64,000 nucleotides of DNA from Amycolatopsis jiangsuensis (GTDB lineage Bacteria; Actinomycetota; Actinomycetes; Mycobacteriales; Pseudonocardiaceae): the NCBI RefSeq assembly GCF_014204865.1, contig NZ_JACHMG010000001.1, positions 5,234,501 through 5,298,500 on the forward strand, read 5' to 3'. A program made the translations under genes and the position numbers. Every line of letters begins with the position of its first letter. The stretch's first letter is position 1. Below the pieces are notes generated by a model. That model had not been told where the DNA came from and made no database searches. It saw nothing but the letters and a program-made list of their open reading frames with translations. Shown here in pieces: positions 34,133 to 42,216 of the stretch.

Positions 34133-36399
34133 ACCCGTTCCAGATCGCCATGCGCGTGCTCCGCGTCGACCGGCGGACGCGTGCCTCGGCGATTCTCACC
34201 ACGGTCGGGGTCGCGGTCGCGACCGCACTGGTGCTGCTGCTGGCCACCCTGCCCTTCGCCACGCAGGCCAGGGAGCAGCGGGCGCAGTGGCAGCAGCAGT
34301 ACGGGTACTCCCATGACGACAAGCCGGCGATGCTGGTCAAAACGTCCACGGACTACCTCGGCGACAAGGAGATCGTGCGGGTCGACGTCGCGCCGACGGG
34401 ATCCGGCGCCGACCTGCACCTGCCTGCCGGTATCGCGAAGCTGCCCGGCCCTGGGCAGGCACTTGTCTCGCCGGAGCTGGGCAAACTGCTGAACAACACG
34501 CCCGCGAACCAGCTCGGGGACCGGTTCGGCAAGCCGGTCGACGCACTGGGCGAGCAGGCACTGCGGTACCCGGATCAGCTCGTCGCGCTGGTCGGGCACA
34601 GTCCACAGGAGCTGCAGGGCAGCGGTTCAGAGCCGACGTACGGCGTGGACGGCATGCCGGTCGCCGGCTTCCCGACCGACGAGGCGCAACCGGACGGGCT
34701 GCTCGTGCTGCTCGCCTGGGTCGGCATCATCGTGTTGCTGGTGCCGAGCCTGGTGCTCGTCGCGTCGTCGGCCCGGCTGACCGCGGCCCGGCGCGAACAG
34801 CGGATGGCCGCGTTGCGGCTGGCCGGCGCGACCCCGGGGCAGGTGACCTCGATGGTGTCCGCGGAGACCGGCTTGTCGGCCGGCGTCGGGGCGCTGCTCG
34901 GGTTGCTGCTCAGCCCGGCACTGGACGGACTCGCCACGTTCGTCCCGTGGACCGGCGGTACCTGGCTGGCCTCGGACTTCAGCCTGCCGGTCGGGCTGAC
35001 CGTGGCGATCGTCGTGGCCATCCCGGCGCTGGTGGTGCTGGCCGGGGTGCTGGGTCTGCGTCGGGTGCTGCGCACGCCGCTGTTCGCGACCGGCGGCCAC
35101 CAGGTGAAGCCGTTGCGCTGGTGGCGGTTGCTGGCGCTGCCGGTGGCGGGATTGTTCTTCTTCTTCGCGATCGCGACGGGACGGGATTCGGGCGGCGGAC
35201 AGGAGATGGTCCTGTTCGGTCTGTTCCTGGTCGTGGGTTCGGCGATGGTGGTCGGTCCGTGGGTCACGTCGGCGGTCGGTGGCACCTTCGTGCGGATCTG
35301 GCGTCGGCCCTCGACCCTGCTGGCCGGACGGCGGCTGCGTGAAGACCCGAAGGGCGCCTACCGTGCGTCGGCCGGGATCGTGCTCGCGGTGTTCGCCGGG
35401 TCGATGGCGCTCACCCTGTTGCCGTCCTTCGAATCCATGGCAGGCGGCGGTCGCGAGTACGTCGATTCCGCGCTGTACACGGATGTCAGTGCCGACAAGG
35501 CCGCGGTGGTGGCCGATCAGGCCAACAGCAAGCTGGCCAAGGAAGGCGTGCAGGAGCGGGCACTCACGGTGCCCACGGTGTGGCTCGAGCAGAAGTCCGA
35601 AGACGGGCGCCCGTCGTACCAGCGGACGTACGTGATGTCGTGCGCGGACGCGGTGCGGCTGACCCGGCTCGGCATCACCGCCGGGGACTGCAAGCCCGGC
35701 GCCGGCCTGTATGCGCCGTACGAGCTCGACACGGCCAAGTACCAGCTGGCAGGAGACCTCGAACGGGATGCGGTCACCAAGCCGCTCGGCACGGTGCCGA
35801 TGGGTACCTTCCAGCCGGGTTCGGACGTGTCCCTCTCCTACCTGCTCGACCCGGCGTCGTTGCCGGCCGGGGTGCAGCCGGTGGACGCCACCGTCGTGGT
35901 GCCGACCACCGACGCCGATCGCGAAGTCGTGCGGACGGCACTGGCTTCGGTGTCGGCCGGTTCGGAGATCGGCAGCCGCGACCAGCACCTGTACGAGCAG
36001 CAGCAGACGCTCGGCGATCTTCGGCGGGTGACCGTGATCGGGCTCCTCGCCGCGGGTGTCCTCGCCGGCTGCAGTGCGGCGGTCGCCACCGCGGGCGCGG
36101 TGATGGACCGGCGGCGCACGTTCGGTGCACTGGTCGCGGCCGGAACGCCGGTGCGGGTGCTGTCGCGAGCCCTGCGGATGGAGGCCGCGCTGCCCTCGCT
36201 GGTGGCGACGATCGGCGCCGGAGTGGTCGGTGTCTTCGTCGGGCTCGGCCTGTTCAGCATCACCAGTGAAGACCCGATCACGCTCAGTCCGTGGATCCTC
36301 GCGCCGGTGGTGCTCGGCGTCGGGGTGGCACTGATCGGGGCCTCGGTGTGCACACCCGCGCTCAAGCGCGTGCAGGCCGAACCGCTGAGCGACGAGTAG
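34129..36399 (+). CDS. FtsX-like ABC transporter permease
   Basis: The 756-residue permease starts at GTG 34129. One N-terminal transmembrane helix is followed by an extracellular segment (about 60-195), then an FtsX core of three helices (about 198-325), further helices, a second large extracellular domain (about 430-625) and a final FtsX core with three helices (about 630-745). Such duplicated FtsX permeases act in mechanotransmission, lipoprotein release or peptide-antibiotic resistance rather than classical transport. It forms an operon with the ATPase before it. A hairpin at 36456-36497 follows. Confidence 0.9.
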   Translation: MNPFQIAMRVLRVDRRTRASAILTTVGVAVATALVLLLATLPFATQAREQRAQWQQQYGYSHDDKPAMLVKTSTDYLGDKEIVRVDVAPTGSGADLHLPAGIAKLPGPGQALVSPELGKLLNNTPANQLGDRFGKPVDALGEQALRYPDQLVALVGHSPQELQGSGSEPTYGVDGMPVAGFPTDEAQPDGLLVLLAWVGIIVLLVPSLVLVASSARLTAARREQRMAALRLAGATPGQVTSMVSAETGLSAGVGALLGLLLSPALDGLATFVPWTGGTWLASDFSLPVGLTVAIVVAIPALVVLAGVLGLRRVLRTPLFATGGHQVKPLRWWRLLALPVAGLFFFFAIATGRDSGGGQEMVLFGLFLVVGSAMVVGPWVTSAVGGTFVRIWRRPSTLLAGRRLREDPKGAYRASAGIVLAVFAGSMALTLLPSFESMAGGGREYVDSALYTDVSADKAAVVADQANSKLAKEGVQERALTVPTVWLEQKSEDGRPSYQRTYVMSCADAVRLTRLGITAGDCKPGAGLYAPYELDTAKYQLAGDLERDAVTKPLGTVPMGTFQPGSDVSLSYLLDPASLPAGVQPVDATVVVPTTDADREVVRTALASVSAGSEIGSRDQHLYEQQQTLGDLRRVTVIGLLAAGVLAGCSAAVATAGAVMDRRRTFGALVAAGTPVRVLSRALRMEAALPSLVATIGAGVVGVFVGLGLFSITSEDPITLSPWILAPVVLGVGVALIGASVCTPALKRVQAEPLSDE

Positions 36400-36455
36400 C
36401 CGGCACGCCTGCCCCGGATCGGGGCCGGGGCAGGCTTCGGGGGTGCGAGAAGGGG

Positions 36456-36497
36456 GAAGGGCCGTTGCCGGGGATGGGAACCCGGCAACGGCCCTTC
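36456..36497. terminator. Long hairpin between converging permease and trmB genes
   Basis: The 17-bp perfect arms 36456-36472 and 36481-36497 have an 8-nt loop. The stem starts GAAGGGCCGTT, like the hairpin after pckG. Confidence 0.75.
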
Positions 36498-36501
36498 GCC
36501 C

Positions 36502-37221
36502 TCAGCTGTCCTCGACGCGTCGCTCGAAGATCAGATCGTGCGAGACTCGGCCTTCCACCTCGGCGCGCTGCTCGAACTTCGTGATCGGACGCCACGACGG
36601 GCGCGGGGCCCAGCCGCCCGGCTCGCCGGCGTAGCGGTTGCGCAGGGCCGGCTCCGCCGAGCACACCTCGAGCATCTGCTCGGCGTAGTGCTCCCAGTCG
36701 GTGGCCAGGTGGAAGGTGCCGCCGGGCGCGAGCCGCGAAGCCACCAGGGCGGCGAACTCCGGCTGCACGATCCGCCGCTTGTGATGGCGCTTCTTCGGCC
36801 ACGGGTCCGGGAAGAACAGCCGCACGCCGGCGAGCGCACCGGGCGCGACGTGCTCGGTCAGCAGCACCACCGCGTCTCCGTGCATCAGCCGCAGATTCGT
36901 CACCCCGAGCTTGTCCGCACGCAGCATCAGCTGGCCCAGCCCCGGCTCGTACACCTCGGCGGCGACGTAGTTCAGCTCCGGTGCCGCGGCGGCCAGCTGG
37001 GAGGTCGTCTCGCCCATTCCGGAGCCGATCTCCAGCAGCACCGGCGCTTCCCGGCCGAACCACGCGGGGAAATCGACCGGGCCTGCCGGCAGGTCGGCGA
37101 CCGTGCGGCCCAGCCTCGGCCAGTGCTCCTCCCACGCCCGCTGCTGGCCGACGGTCATCCGCCCGCCGCGTTTGACGTAGCTGACCACGCTGCGCAGCCG
37201 TGGCTGGTCCTCGTTTTCCAC
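36502..37221 (-). CDS. trmB: tRNA (guanine-N7-)-methyltransferase
   Basis: The 239-residue TrmB makes m7G46 in the tRNA variable loop. Conserved blocks: LLEIGSGMGETT (SAM site), VAAEVYEPGLGQLM, GDAVVLL, RLFFPDPWPKKRHHKRRIV (tRNA-binding and catalytic motif) and HLATDWEHYAEQML. GTG 37221 is chosen because TATGTT (37228-37233) lies 6 nt before it and homologues begin shortly before this point. In M. tuberculosis trmB (Rv0208c) is also close to pckA (Rv0211); here pckG is about 10 kb away. Confidence 0.93.
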   Translation of the reverse strand: MENEDQPRLRSVVSYVKRGGRMTVGQQRAWEEHWPRLGRTVADLPAGPVDFPAWFGREAPVLLEIGSGMGETTSQLAAAAPELNYVAAEVYEPGLGQLMLRADKLGVTNLRLMHGDAVVLLTEHVAPGALAGVRLFFPDPWPKKRHHKRRIVQPEFAALVASRLAPGGTFHLATDWEHYAEQMLEVCSAEPALRNRYAGEPGGWAPRPSWRPITKFEQRAEVEGRVSHDLIFERRVEDS

Positions 37222-37227
37222 CCGGAC

Positions 37228-37233
37228 AACATA
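37228..37233 (-). promoter_or_regulatory. -10 hexamer of leaderless trmB
   Basis: TATGTT on the minus strand lies 6 nt before GTG 37221. Confidence 0.6.
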
Positions 37234-37307
37234 CTGTGGCCCTCGCGTGCCGATCCGGCCACAGCCACGGCGCGCACGGTGGCTGCCCGCGGATCGGTAC
37301 GGGTGGC

Positions 37308-37886
37308 TCAGCGCTCCGTTTCGAACTCCCCGAGCCGGGCACGCAGACCGGCGGGCCCGGCGACCGCGATCGGATCCGGTGTCCCCGCGGAATGCGCGGG
37401 CAGCACGTCGATCCAGCCGGAGTGCCGGTCGGTGTTCAGCACGGTGGTCGGGATCGAATGCCCCGAGGCGCCGCGTTCGGACGGCATGAACTCCCAGTAC
37501 CCGGACTCGCCGTCGGCGGCCCATGGCACGAACTCCCAGCCCGGCCTGCGGGCCAGCAGCTGGGTGATGCGGTCCTCGATGCGGAAGCCGAGTGCGCGGG
37601 ATTCGAGCCGGCCACTCGCCATCGCACGCAGCCACCACGGTGCGGGCAGCCGGTCGTCGGCCCGGCTCGCGCGCCGGTACAGCGCGAGCACGGCGTCCTC
37701 GGCCGCGCGGTGCACCCACGCCTGCCGCAGATCACCGGGGCGCGTCGCGGGCAACGCGAATCGGGGCAGCTCGATCGCCTGGGACCACTCGAGGTCCAGC
37801 ATCGGTTCGAGCCGGGGTCGGACAGCCGCGACGCTGCGGGCCAGGGGAATGGCGCTGACGAGATCTTGACCAGCGTCCACCGTCAA
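37308..37886 (-). CDS. Conserved hypothetical protein
   Basis: The 192-residue soluble protein starts at TTG 37886, six bases after GGAGG. No known domain is recognised. It is rich in Trp/Arg and has blocks such as LRQAWVHRAAEDAVLALYRRASRADDRLP and GWEFVPWAADGESGYWEFMP. It lies 86 bp upstream of trmB in the same direction, but trmB has its own promoter. A 17-bp tandem direct repeat (37917-37950) lies just upstream and may be an operator. No transmembrane or signal sequence is visible. Confidence 0.6.
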   Translation of the reverse strand: MTVDAGQDLVSAIPLARSVAAVRPRLEPMLDLEWSQAIELPRFALPATRPGDLRQAWVHRAAEDAVLALYRRASRADDRLPAPWWLRAMASGRLESRALGFRIEDRITQLLARRPGWEFVPWAADGESGYWEFMPSERGASGHSIPTTVLNTDRHSGWIDVLPAHSAGTPDPIAVAGPAGLRARLGEFETER

Positions 37887-37916
37887 GGTTCACCTCCGGT
37901 GAGCTGTGTGACGGGT

Positions 37917-37950
37917 TTGCGCTCTGCCTTCGATTGAGCTCTACCTTCGA
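37917..37950 (-). repeat. 17-bp tandem direct repeat upstream of hypothetical gene
   Basis: Copies at 37917-37933 and 37934-37950 differ at two positions. The core is GCTCT(G/A)CCTTCGATTG on the plus strand. The repeat is 31-64 nt before TTG 37886, a good location for a tandem-binding regulator. Confidence 0.6.
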
Positions 37951-38172
37951 ATAAACAGTCCGCCCACCAGTATGTCCGCTCGCTGTGAGAGAAGCCACAC
38001 CCGCTTAACGTGGTCTTAATCCATTTGCCTGCGGTACAAGCGCGTTCGCACGTGCAGGTTCACGCGTGCCACGGAAATGCCCGCGACGACCGCACCCGGT
38101 TCGACAAACAGTGACGGTTTCCGTGCCGTCCCGGTGAGATCTCCACCGGTGACACCGCCCGCCACACGAAAA
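37951..38172. other. Gene-free stretch
   Basis: Between the tandem repeat and the terminator at 38173-38206, part of a 400-bp gap (37887-38286), I see no plausible reading frame or RNA gene. The higher A/T content at 37950-38030 suggests the promoter of the hypothetical gene, but no -35/-10 pair is clear. Confidence 0.5.
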
Positions 38173-38206
38173 AATCCGGGCCGCCCCCCGATCGGCGGCC
38201 CGGATT
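38173..38206 (-). terminator. Bidirectional intrinsic terminator after ABC module 2
   Basis: The 13-bp arms 38173-38185 and 38194-38206 have an 8-nt loop. On the minus strand the stem is followed by a run of seven T, a textbook intrinsic terminator for the ABC genes at 38287-39983. The plus side is also T-rich. Confidence 0.85.
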
Positions 38207-38286
38207 CTTCCTTTTCCCCTATTCCCCTGTTCCACCGGTTCGGTGTTCCCCGACCGACTCCGGCGAACCTTCCCTGTGGGTCTTTC

Positions 38287-39033
38287 TCAGGCGTCGCGCT
38301 TCTTCGCGACACCGATCGCGATCGCCAGCATCAGCACGGCGAAGCCGGCGAAGTAGACCAGCGACCAGCCCTGCGACAGCGCCGCCTCCGACATGCGGCC
38401 GCCCGGTACGCCCGAGCCGCCGCTGAGGAACTTGTCCGCGACGTTGAACGGCAGCCACCGGTGGATCTTGTCGCCGAAGGTCGGGATCAGCTGCACGAGG
38501 TTCTCCACCGCCAGCACGTAGATCAGCAGCAGTGCGAGCGCACCGGCGCTGTGCCGGAGCAGCACGCCGACGCTCACCGCGATCACCGCCGCCAGTGCGG
38601 CGAGCACCCCGACGCCGGCGACGTTGATCCAGTCCGCCGCGGAGTCCAGGGCCAGATCGTCCTGCGGGCGGATGAGGTAGCTCAGCCCCCACGAGCCGAA
38701 GGCGCCGATCTCGCCGATCACCAGAGCCACCGCGCCGACCACGGTGGCCTTCGCCAGCAGCACCGAAGCGCGGTTGGGCACCGCCTGGAAGGTGGTGCGG
38801 ATGGTGCCGAACCGGTATTCGGTGGTGACCGACAGCGCGGCCAGCACCATGATCACCGCGAGCCCGAACTGGTAACTGAACTGGGTGTTGCCGACGGACA
38901 AGGACTGCTGGTCCGAGGACGCGCCGGCCAGCATGGCGCCGAAACCGGCGGTGACGACGACGGCGATGAGGGCGCACCACCACGGCGAGCGGGTGGTGAA
39001 GAGCTTGATGCGTTCGACCGCAAGCAAATTCAT
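38287..39033 (-). CDS. ABC transporter permease (module 2)
   Basis: The 248-residue membrane protein has six predicted helices and starts MNLLAVERIKLFTTRSPWW, the usual opening of the ABC-2-like permeases that follow an ABC ATPase in actinobacteria. The EYRFGTIRTTFQAVPNR segment after helix 2 is a typical coupling motif. It is the second gene of an operon with the ATPase 26 bp upstream and ends before a strong terminator. The substrate is unknown; such pairs often export peptides or lipids or give self-resistance. Confidence 0.88.
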   Translation of the reverse strand: MNLLAVERIKLFTTRSPWWCALIAVVVTAGFGAMLAGASSDQQSLSVGNTQFSYQFGLAVIMVLAALSVTTEYRFGTIRTTFQAVPNRASVLLAKATVVGAVALVIGEIGAFGSWGLSYLIRPQDDLALDSAADWINVAGVGVLAALAAVIAVSVGVLLRHSAGALALLLIYVLAVENLVQLIPTFGDKIHRWLPFNVADKFLSGGSGVPGGRMSEAALSQGWSLVYFAGFAVLMLAIAIGVAKKRDA

Positions 39034-39059
39034 GGTTCTCTTCCGATGCGTGGTGGTGG

Positions 39060-39983
39060 TCAGCGAGCGGGGGCCTGTTCGGCCAGCCCGGTGTGGTACT
39101 CGACGGAATCGCCGGTGATTTGCATGAAGGCCTGCTCCAGCGAACCGGTCTGCGGGCTCAGCTCGTGCAGCACGAGCCCGGCCGCGGCGGCGATCTCGCC
39201 GATCTTCGCACTGTCCATACCGGACACGATGAGTGCTTCGCCCGCGTCGGCGACCTGCGCGCTGGCCTGCACCAGCTGCTGGTGCAGCGCCGGCAGCTGC
39301 GGCGAGCGCACCTTCACGGTGTTGTCCGAGGCGCGGGCCACGAACTCCTCAGTGGACGATTGCGAGATCAGCTGTCCCTTGCCGATCACCACGAGTTCGG
39401 TCGCGGTCAGCGCCATCTCCGAAAGCAGGTGGCTGGAGACGAACACGGTGCGGCCCTCGCCGGCCAGCCGGTGCATGAACTGGCGGATCCAGAGGATGCC
39501 CTCCGGGTCGAGGCCGTTCACCGGCTCGTCGAACAGCAGCACCTCGGGGTCGCCGAGCAGTGCGGCGGCGATGCCCAGCCGCTGCGACATGCCGAGCGAG
39601 AAGCCACCCGCGCGCTTGTCCGCCACCGCGGTGAGCCCGACCAGCTCGAGCACCTCGTCCACCCGCCGCTTCGGAATCCGGTTGGACCGGGCCATCCAGG
39701 TCAGGTGCGCGCGGGCCGAGCGGTTGGGGTGCACCCACTTCGCGTCGAGCAGCGCACCCACCGTGCGCAACGGGTCCTTGAGCTCGTGGTAACGCTTGCC
39801 GCCGATCCGCACGTCGCCCGCGGTCGGGTTGTCCAGCCCCAGCGTCATCCGCATGGTGGTGGACTTGCCCGCCCCGTTCGGGCCCAGGAAGCCGGTGACC
39901 TTCCCGGCCGCCACGCTGAACGACAGATCGCTCACCGCCAGCGTGTTCCCGTAGCGTTTGGTGAGACCCGATGCCTCGATCAT
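39060..39983 (-). CDS. ABC transporter ATP-binding protein (module 2)
   Basis: The 307-residue ATPase has Walker A GPNGAGKST, the signature SLGMSQRLGIAAAL (MSQR instead of SGGQ, common in this drug/lantibiotic-export group), Walker B VLLFDEPVNGLD and the H loop VSSHLL. The C-terminal 80 residues are a regulatory extension ending with the GSLEQAFMQITG block typical of two-gene ABC-2 exporters. ATG 39983 is chosen; the long upstream open frame lacks a start signal. It lies downstream of two-component module 2, in the same direction. Confidence 0.92.
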   Translation of the reverse strand: MIEASGLTKRYGNTLAVSDLSFSVAAGKVTGFLGPNGAGKSTTMRMTLGLDNPTAGDVRIGGKRYHELKDPLRTVGALLDAKWVHPNRSARAHLTWMARSNRIPKRRVDEVLELVGLTAVADKRAGGFSLGMSQRLGIAAALLGDPEVLLFDEPVNGLDPEGILWIRQFMHRLAGEGRTVFVSSHLLSEMALTATELVVIGKGQLISQSSTEEFVARASDNTVKVRSPQLPALHQQLVQASAQVADAGEALIVSGMDSAKIGEIAAAAGLVLHELSPQTGSLEQAFMQITGDSVEYHTGLAEQAPAR

Positions 39984-40208
39984 CCCTGCTCCCTCGATGC
40001 GGTCGCTTACCCGTCCATCGTGACCGACGCACCCCGGTCCCCGCGTCATCCTGAGGGTCGAACCCGGGCCACGACCTGAGTAGTACCCAACCGGGTTACC
40101 CGGTGCTACGCGATCGGTGAAATCCCTGAGTGGACCCTGAATTCCGGTCCCGGGGGCGGCGCCGTCCGAAGTGGAGCGACGCATCGGCCGAAAGTACGAA
40201 GTGGAGAG

Positions 40209-40865
40209 TCAGTCCAGACCGGGGCGGGCGAGTCCGGTCTCGTAGGCGAGCACCACCGCCTGCACCCGGTCACGCAGGTCGAGCTTCGCCAGGATCCGCC
40301 CGACGTGGGTCTTCACCGTCGCCTCGGACAGGAACAGCTTTTCGGCGATCTCCAGGTTCGACATGCCCTTCGCGATGAGCACGAGCACCTCGCGCTCCCG
40401 GTCGGTCAGCACCTCGAGCTCGTTCGCGTCGCGCACCGGGGAACCACCGGCGCCGACGAAGCGGTCCAGCAACCGGCGGGTGACCGACGGCGACACCACC
40501 GCGTCCCCCGCCGCGACCGACCGCAGCGCGGAGATGAGGTGATCCGGCTGGGTGTCCTTGAGCAGAAAGCCGGACGCGCCACCCTGCAACGCCGCGTACA
40601 CGTACTCGTCGAGGTCGAAGGTGGTCATCACGAGCACGCGCGCGGTGCCGGCGTCGACGATCCGCTTCGTCGCCTCGACTCCGTCGAGCACCGGCATGCG
40701 CACGTCCATCAGCACCACGTCCGGACGCAGCTCCGCCGCCATCCGCACGGCCTGCGCGCCGTCGCCGGCCTCACCCACCACGTCGATGTCGGACTGCGCA
40801 CCGAGCACCATCCGGAATCCGACGCGCATCAGTTCCTGGTCGTCGACGATCACTACTCGGATCAC
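40209..40865 (-). CDS. NarL/LuxR-family response regulator (module 2)
   Basis: The 218-residue regulator is nearly colinear with the regulator at 30816-31466: receiver with DD 8-9, Asp54 in VLMDVRMP and FLLKDTQ, then a LuxR HTH (LTDREREVLVLIAKGMSNLEIAEKLFLSEATVKTH). It overlaps its kinase gene by 4 bp. It probably acts on the ABC genes that follow at 39983, 225 bp downstream in the same direction, where the gap leaves space for a promoter. Confidence 0.93.
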   Translation of the reverse strand: MIRVVIVDDQELMRVGFRMVLGAQSDIDVVGEAGDGAQAVRMAAELRPDVVLMDVRMPVLDGVEATKRIVDAGTARVLVMTTFDLDEYVYAALQGGASGFLLKDTQPDHLISALRSVAAGDAVVSPSVTRRLLDRFVGAGGSPVRDANELEVLTDREREVLVLIAKGMSNLEIAEKLFLSEATVKTHVGRILAKLDLRDRVQAVVLAYETGLARPGLD

Positions 40866-42088
40866 GCGTCCAACCTAGCCGGAAGCTGCGCGTGCACCTG
40901 CCACCCGCCGCCGGGTGCCGGGCCCACTTCCAGGGTCCCGCCGTACACGTTCGCCCGCTCCCGCATCCCGATCAGCCCGTTGCCGCCCGGGATCTTCAGC
41001 CGCGGCGCGCCGCTCTTCGCCGCCACGGTGACCTCCTCCAGCTGCCGTGCCCGGCCCGCGCCGTCGTCGCGGACCTGCACCTGCACCGAGTCGCCGGACC
41101 GGTGCACGCGCACGGTCGCCCGTGCGCCCACCCCGGCGTGCTTGAGGGTGTTGGTGAGCGATTCCTGCACGATCCGGTAGATCCCCAGTGACACGCCGGT
41201 GGGCAGCGTGCCCAGGTCGTCGTCCATTTCCAGGGCCACCGGCACGCCGGCCGAACGCATCCGCTCGACGAGTTCGCGCACCGCGTTCGCGTCCGGCTGC
41301 GGTGCCCGCGGCTCGCCGTCGCCCTGGTCGCCGCGCAGCACCTCCAGCAGCCTCCGCAGTTCGCCGAGCGCGCCGCGGCCGGTCTCGGAGATCGTCTGCA
41401 GCGCGCGTCCGGCCAGCTCCGGATCGGCGGACAGGGCGAACTTCGCGCCGTCCGCCTGCACCACCATCACGCTCACCGAATGCGCGACCACGTCGTGCAG
41501 CTCCCTGGCGATCCGGCCGCGCTCCTGTGCCACCGCGATCCGGGTGGCCTGGTCCCGTTCGGTCTCCAGCAGGTGCAGCCGGGCTTCCACCTCGCTGTGG
41601 TAGGCGCGGCGGGCCCCCATGAACTCACCCAGCGTCCAGCACAGCGCGAGGCCGAACAAGGTGAACACCGCGTTGCCGAGCCCGATCCGGCCGTCCTCGG
41701 TCAGCATGCCCACCGCGGTCAGCAGCACGAGCGCGCTGACGTAGATCAGCCCCTGCTTGCGCCCGGCGTAGACCAGTACCGAATACAGGCTCAGCCCGAG
41801 CGCCGCCACGCTGGAAAATCCGAGCTCCAGCGCGCTGTGCGCGATGGCGGCCACGTACACGACGTACGCCGAGACGAGCGTCCGTTTGCGGCGGAAGACC
41901 AGGGGCACCGCGACCGCGAGGTCGACCGGGATCGTGACGTACCAAGGGGGCATCGACGGCATCTCGGCCGGGGCCTGCACGGCGCTGTTGCCGACGAACA
42001 GGACCACGTCGATCAGGCCGAGGAGCACCGCGATCAGCGTGTCCCCGGCCATCGGGTGGGCACGCATCCACAGGCTCAGCCGTCGCAC
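40862..42088 (-). CDS. Sensor histidine kinase, HisKA_3 family (module 2)
   Basis: The 408-residue kinase has five or six N-terminal transmembrane helices (about 10-165), a coiled coil, then ARELHDVVAHSVSVMVVQ (phosphoacceptor His near 197), the N box VQESLTNTLKHAG and the G box GNGLIGMRERANVYGG. It has no extracellular domain, placing it in the intramembrane-sensing DesK/LiaS-like class. GTG 42088 has TACGGT (42095-42100) 6 nt upstream, so it is leaderless. It is divergent from the ini-like cluster, 128 bp away. Confidence 0.92.
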   Translation of the reverse strand: MRRLSLWMRAHPMAGDTLIAVLLGLIDVVLFVGNSAVQAPAEMPSMPPWYVTIPVDLAVAVPLVFRRKRTLVSAYVVYVAAIAHSALELGFSSVAALGLSLYSVLVYAGRKQGLIYVSALVLLTAVGMLTEDGRIGLGNAVFTLFGLALCWTLGEFMGARRAYHSEVEARLHLLETERDQATRIAVAQERGRIARELHDVVAHSVSVMVVQADGAKFALSADPELAGRALQTISETGRGALGELRRLLEVLRGDQGDGEPRAPQPDANAVRELVERMRSAGVPVALEMDDDLGTLPTGVSLGIYRIVQESLTNTLKHAGVGARATVRVHRSGDSVQVQVRDDGAGRARQLEEVTVAAKSGAPRLKIPGGNGLIGMRERANVYGGTLEVGPAPGGGWQVHAQLPARLDA

Positions 42089-42094
42089 CTTTTC

Positions 42095-42100
42095 ACCGTA
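42095..42100 (-). promoter_or_regulatory. -10 hexamer of leaderless sensor-kinase gene (module 2)
   Basis: TACGGT on the minus strand lies 6 nt before GTG 42088. Confidence 0.6.
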
Positions 42101-42216
42101 GGCCGAGCCCGCCGCGGCCGCGTCGCCCTCCGGTAGCACCTTCGGTGCGACCGAAGGATGACCGGCATGGCACGATTCGTCGGCGGGCAGGACACGAGCC
42201 GGGAGGGACGCGGGCG

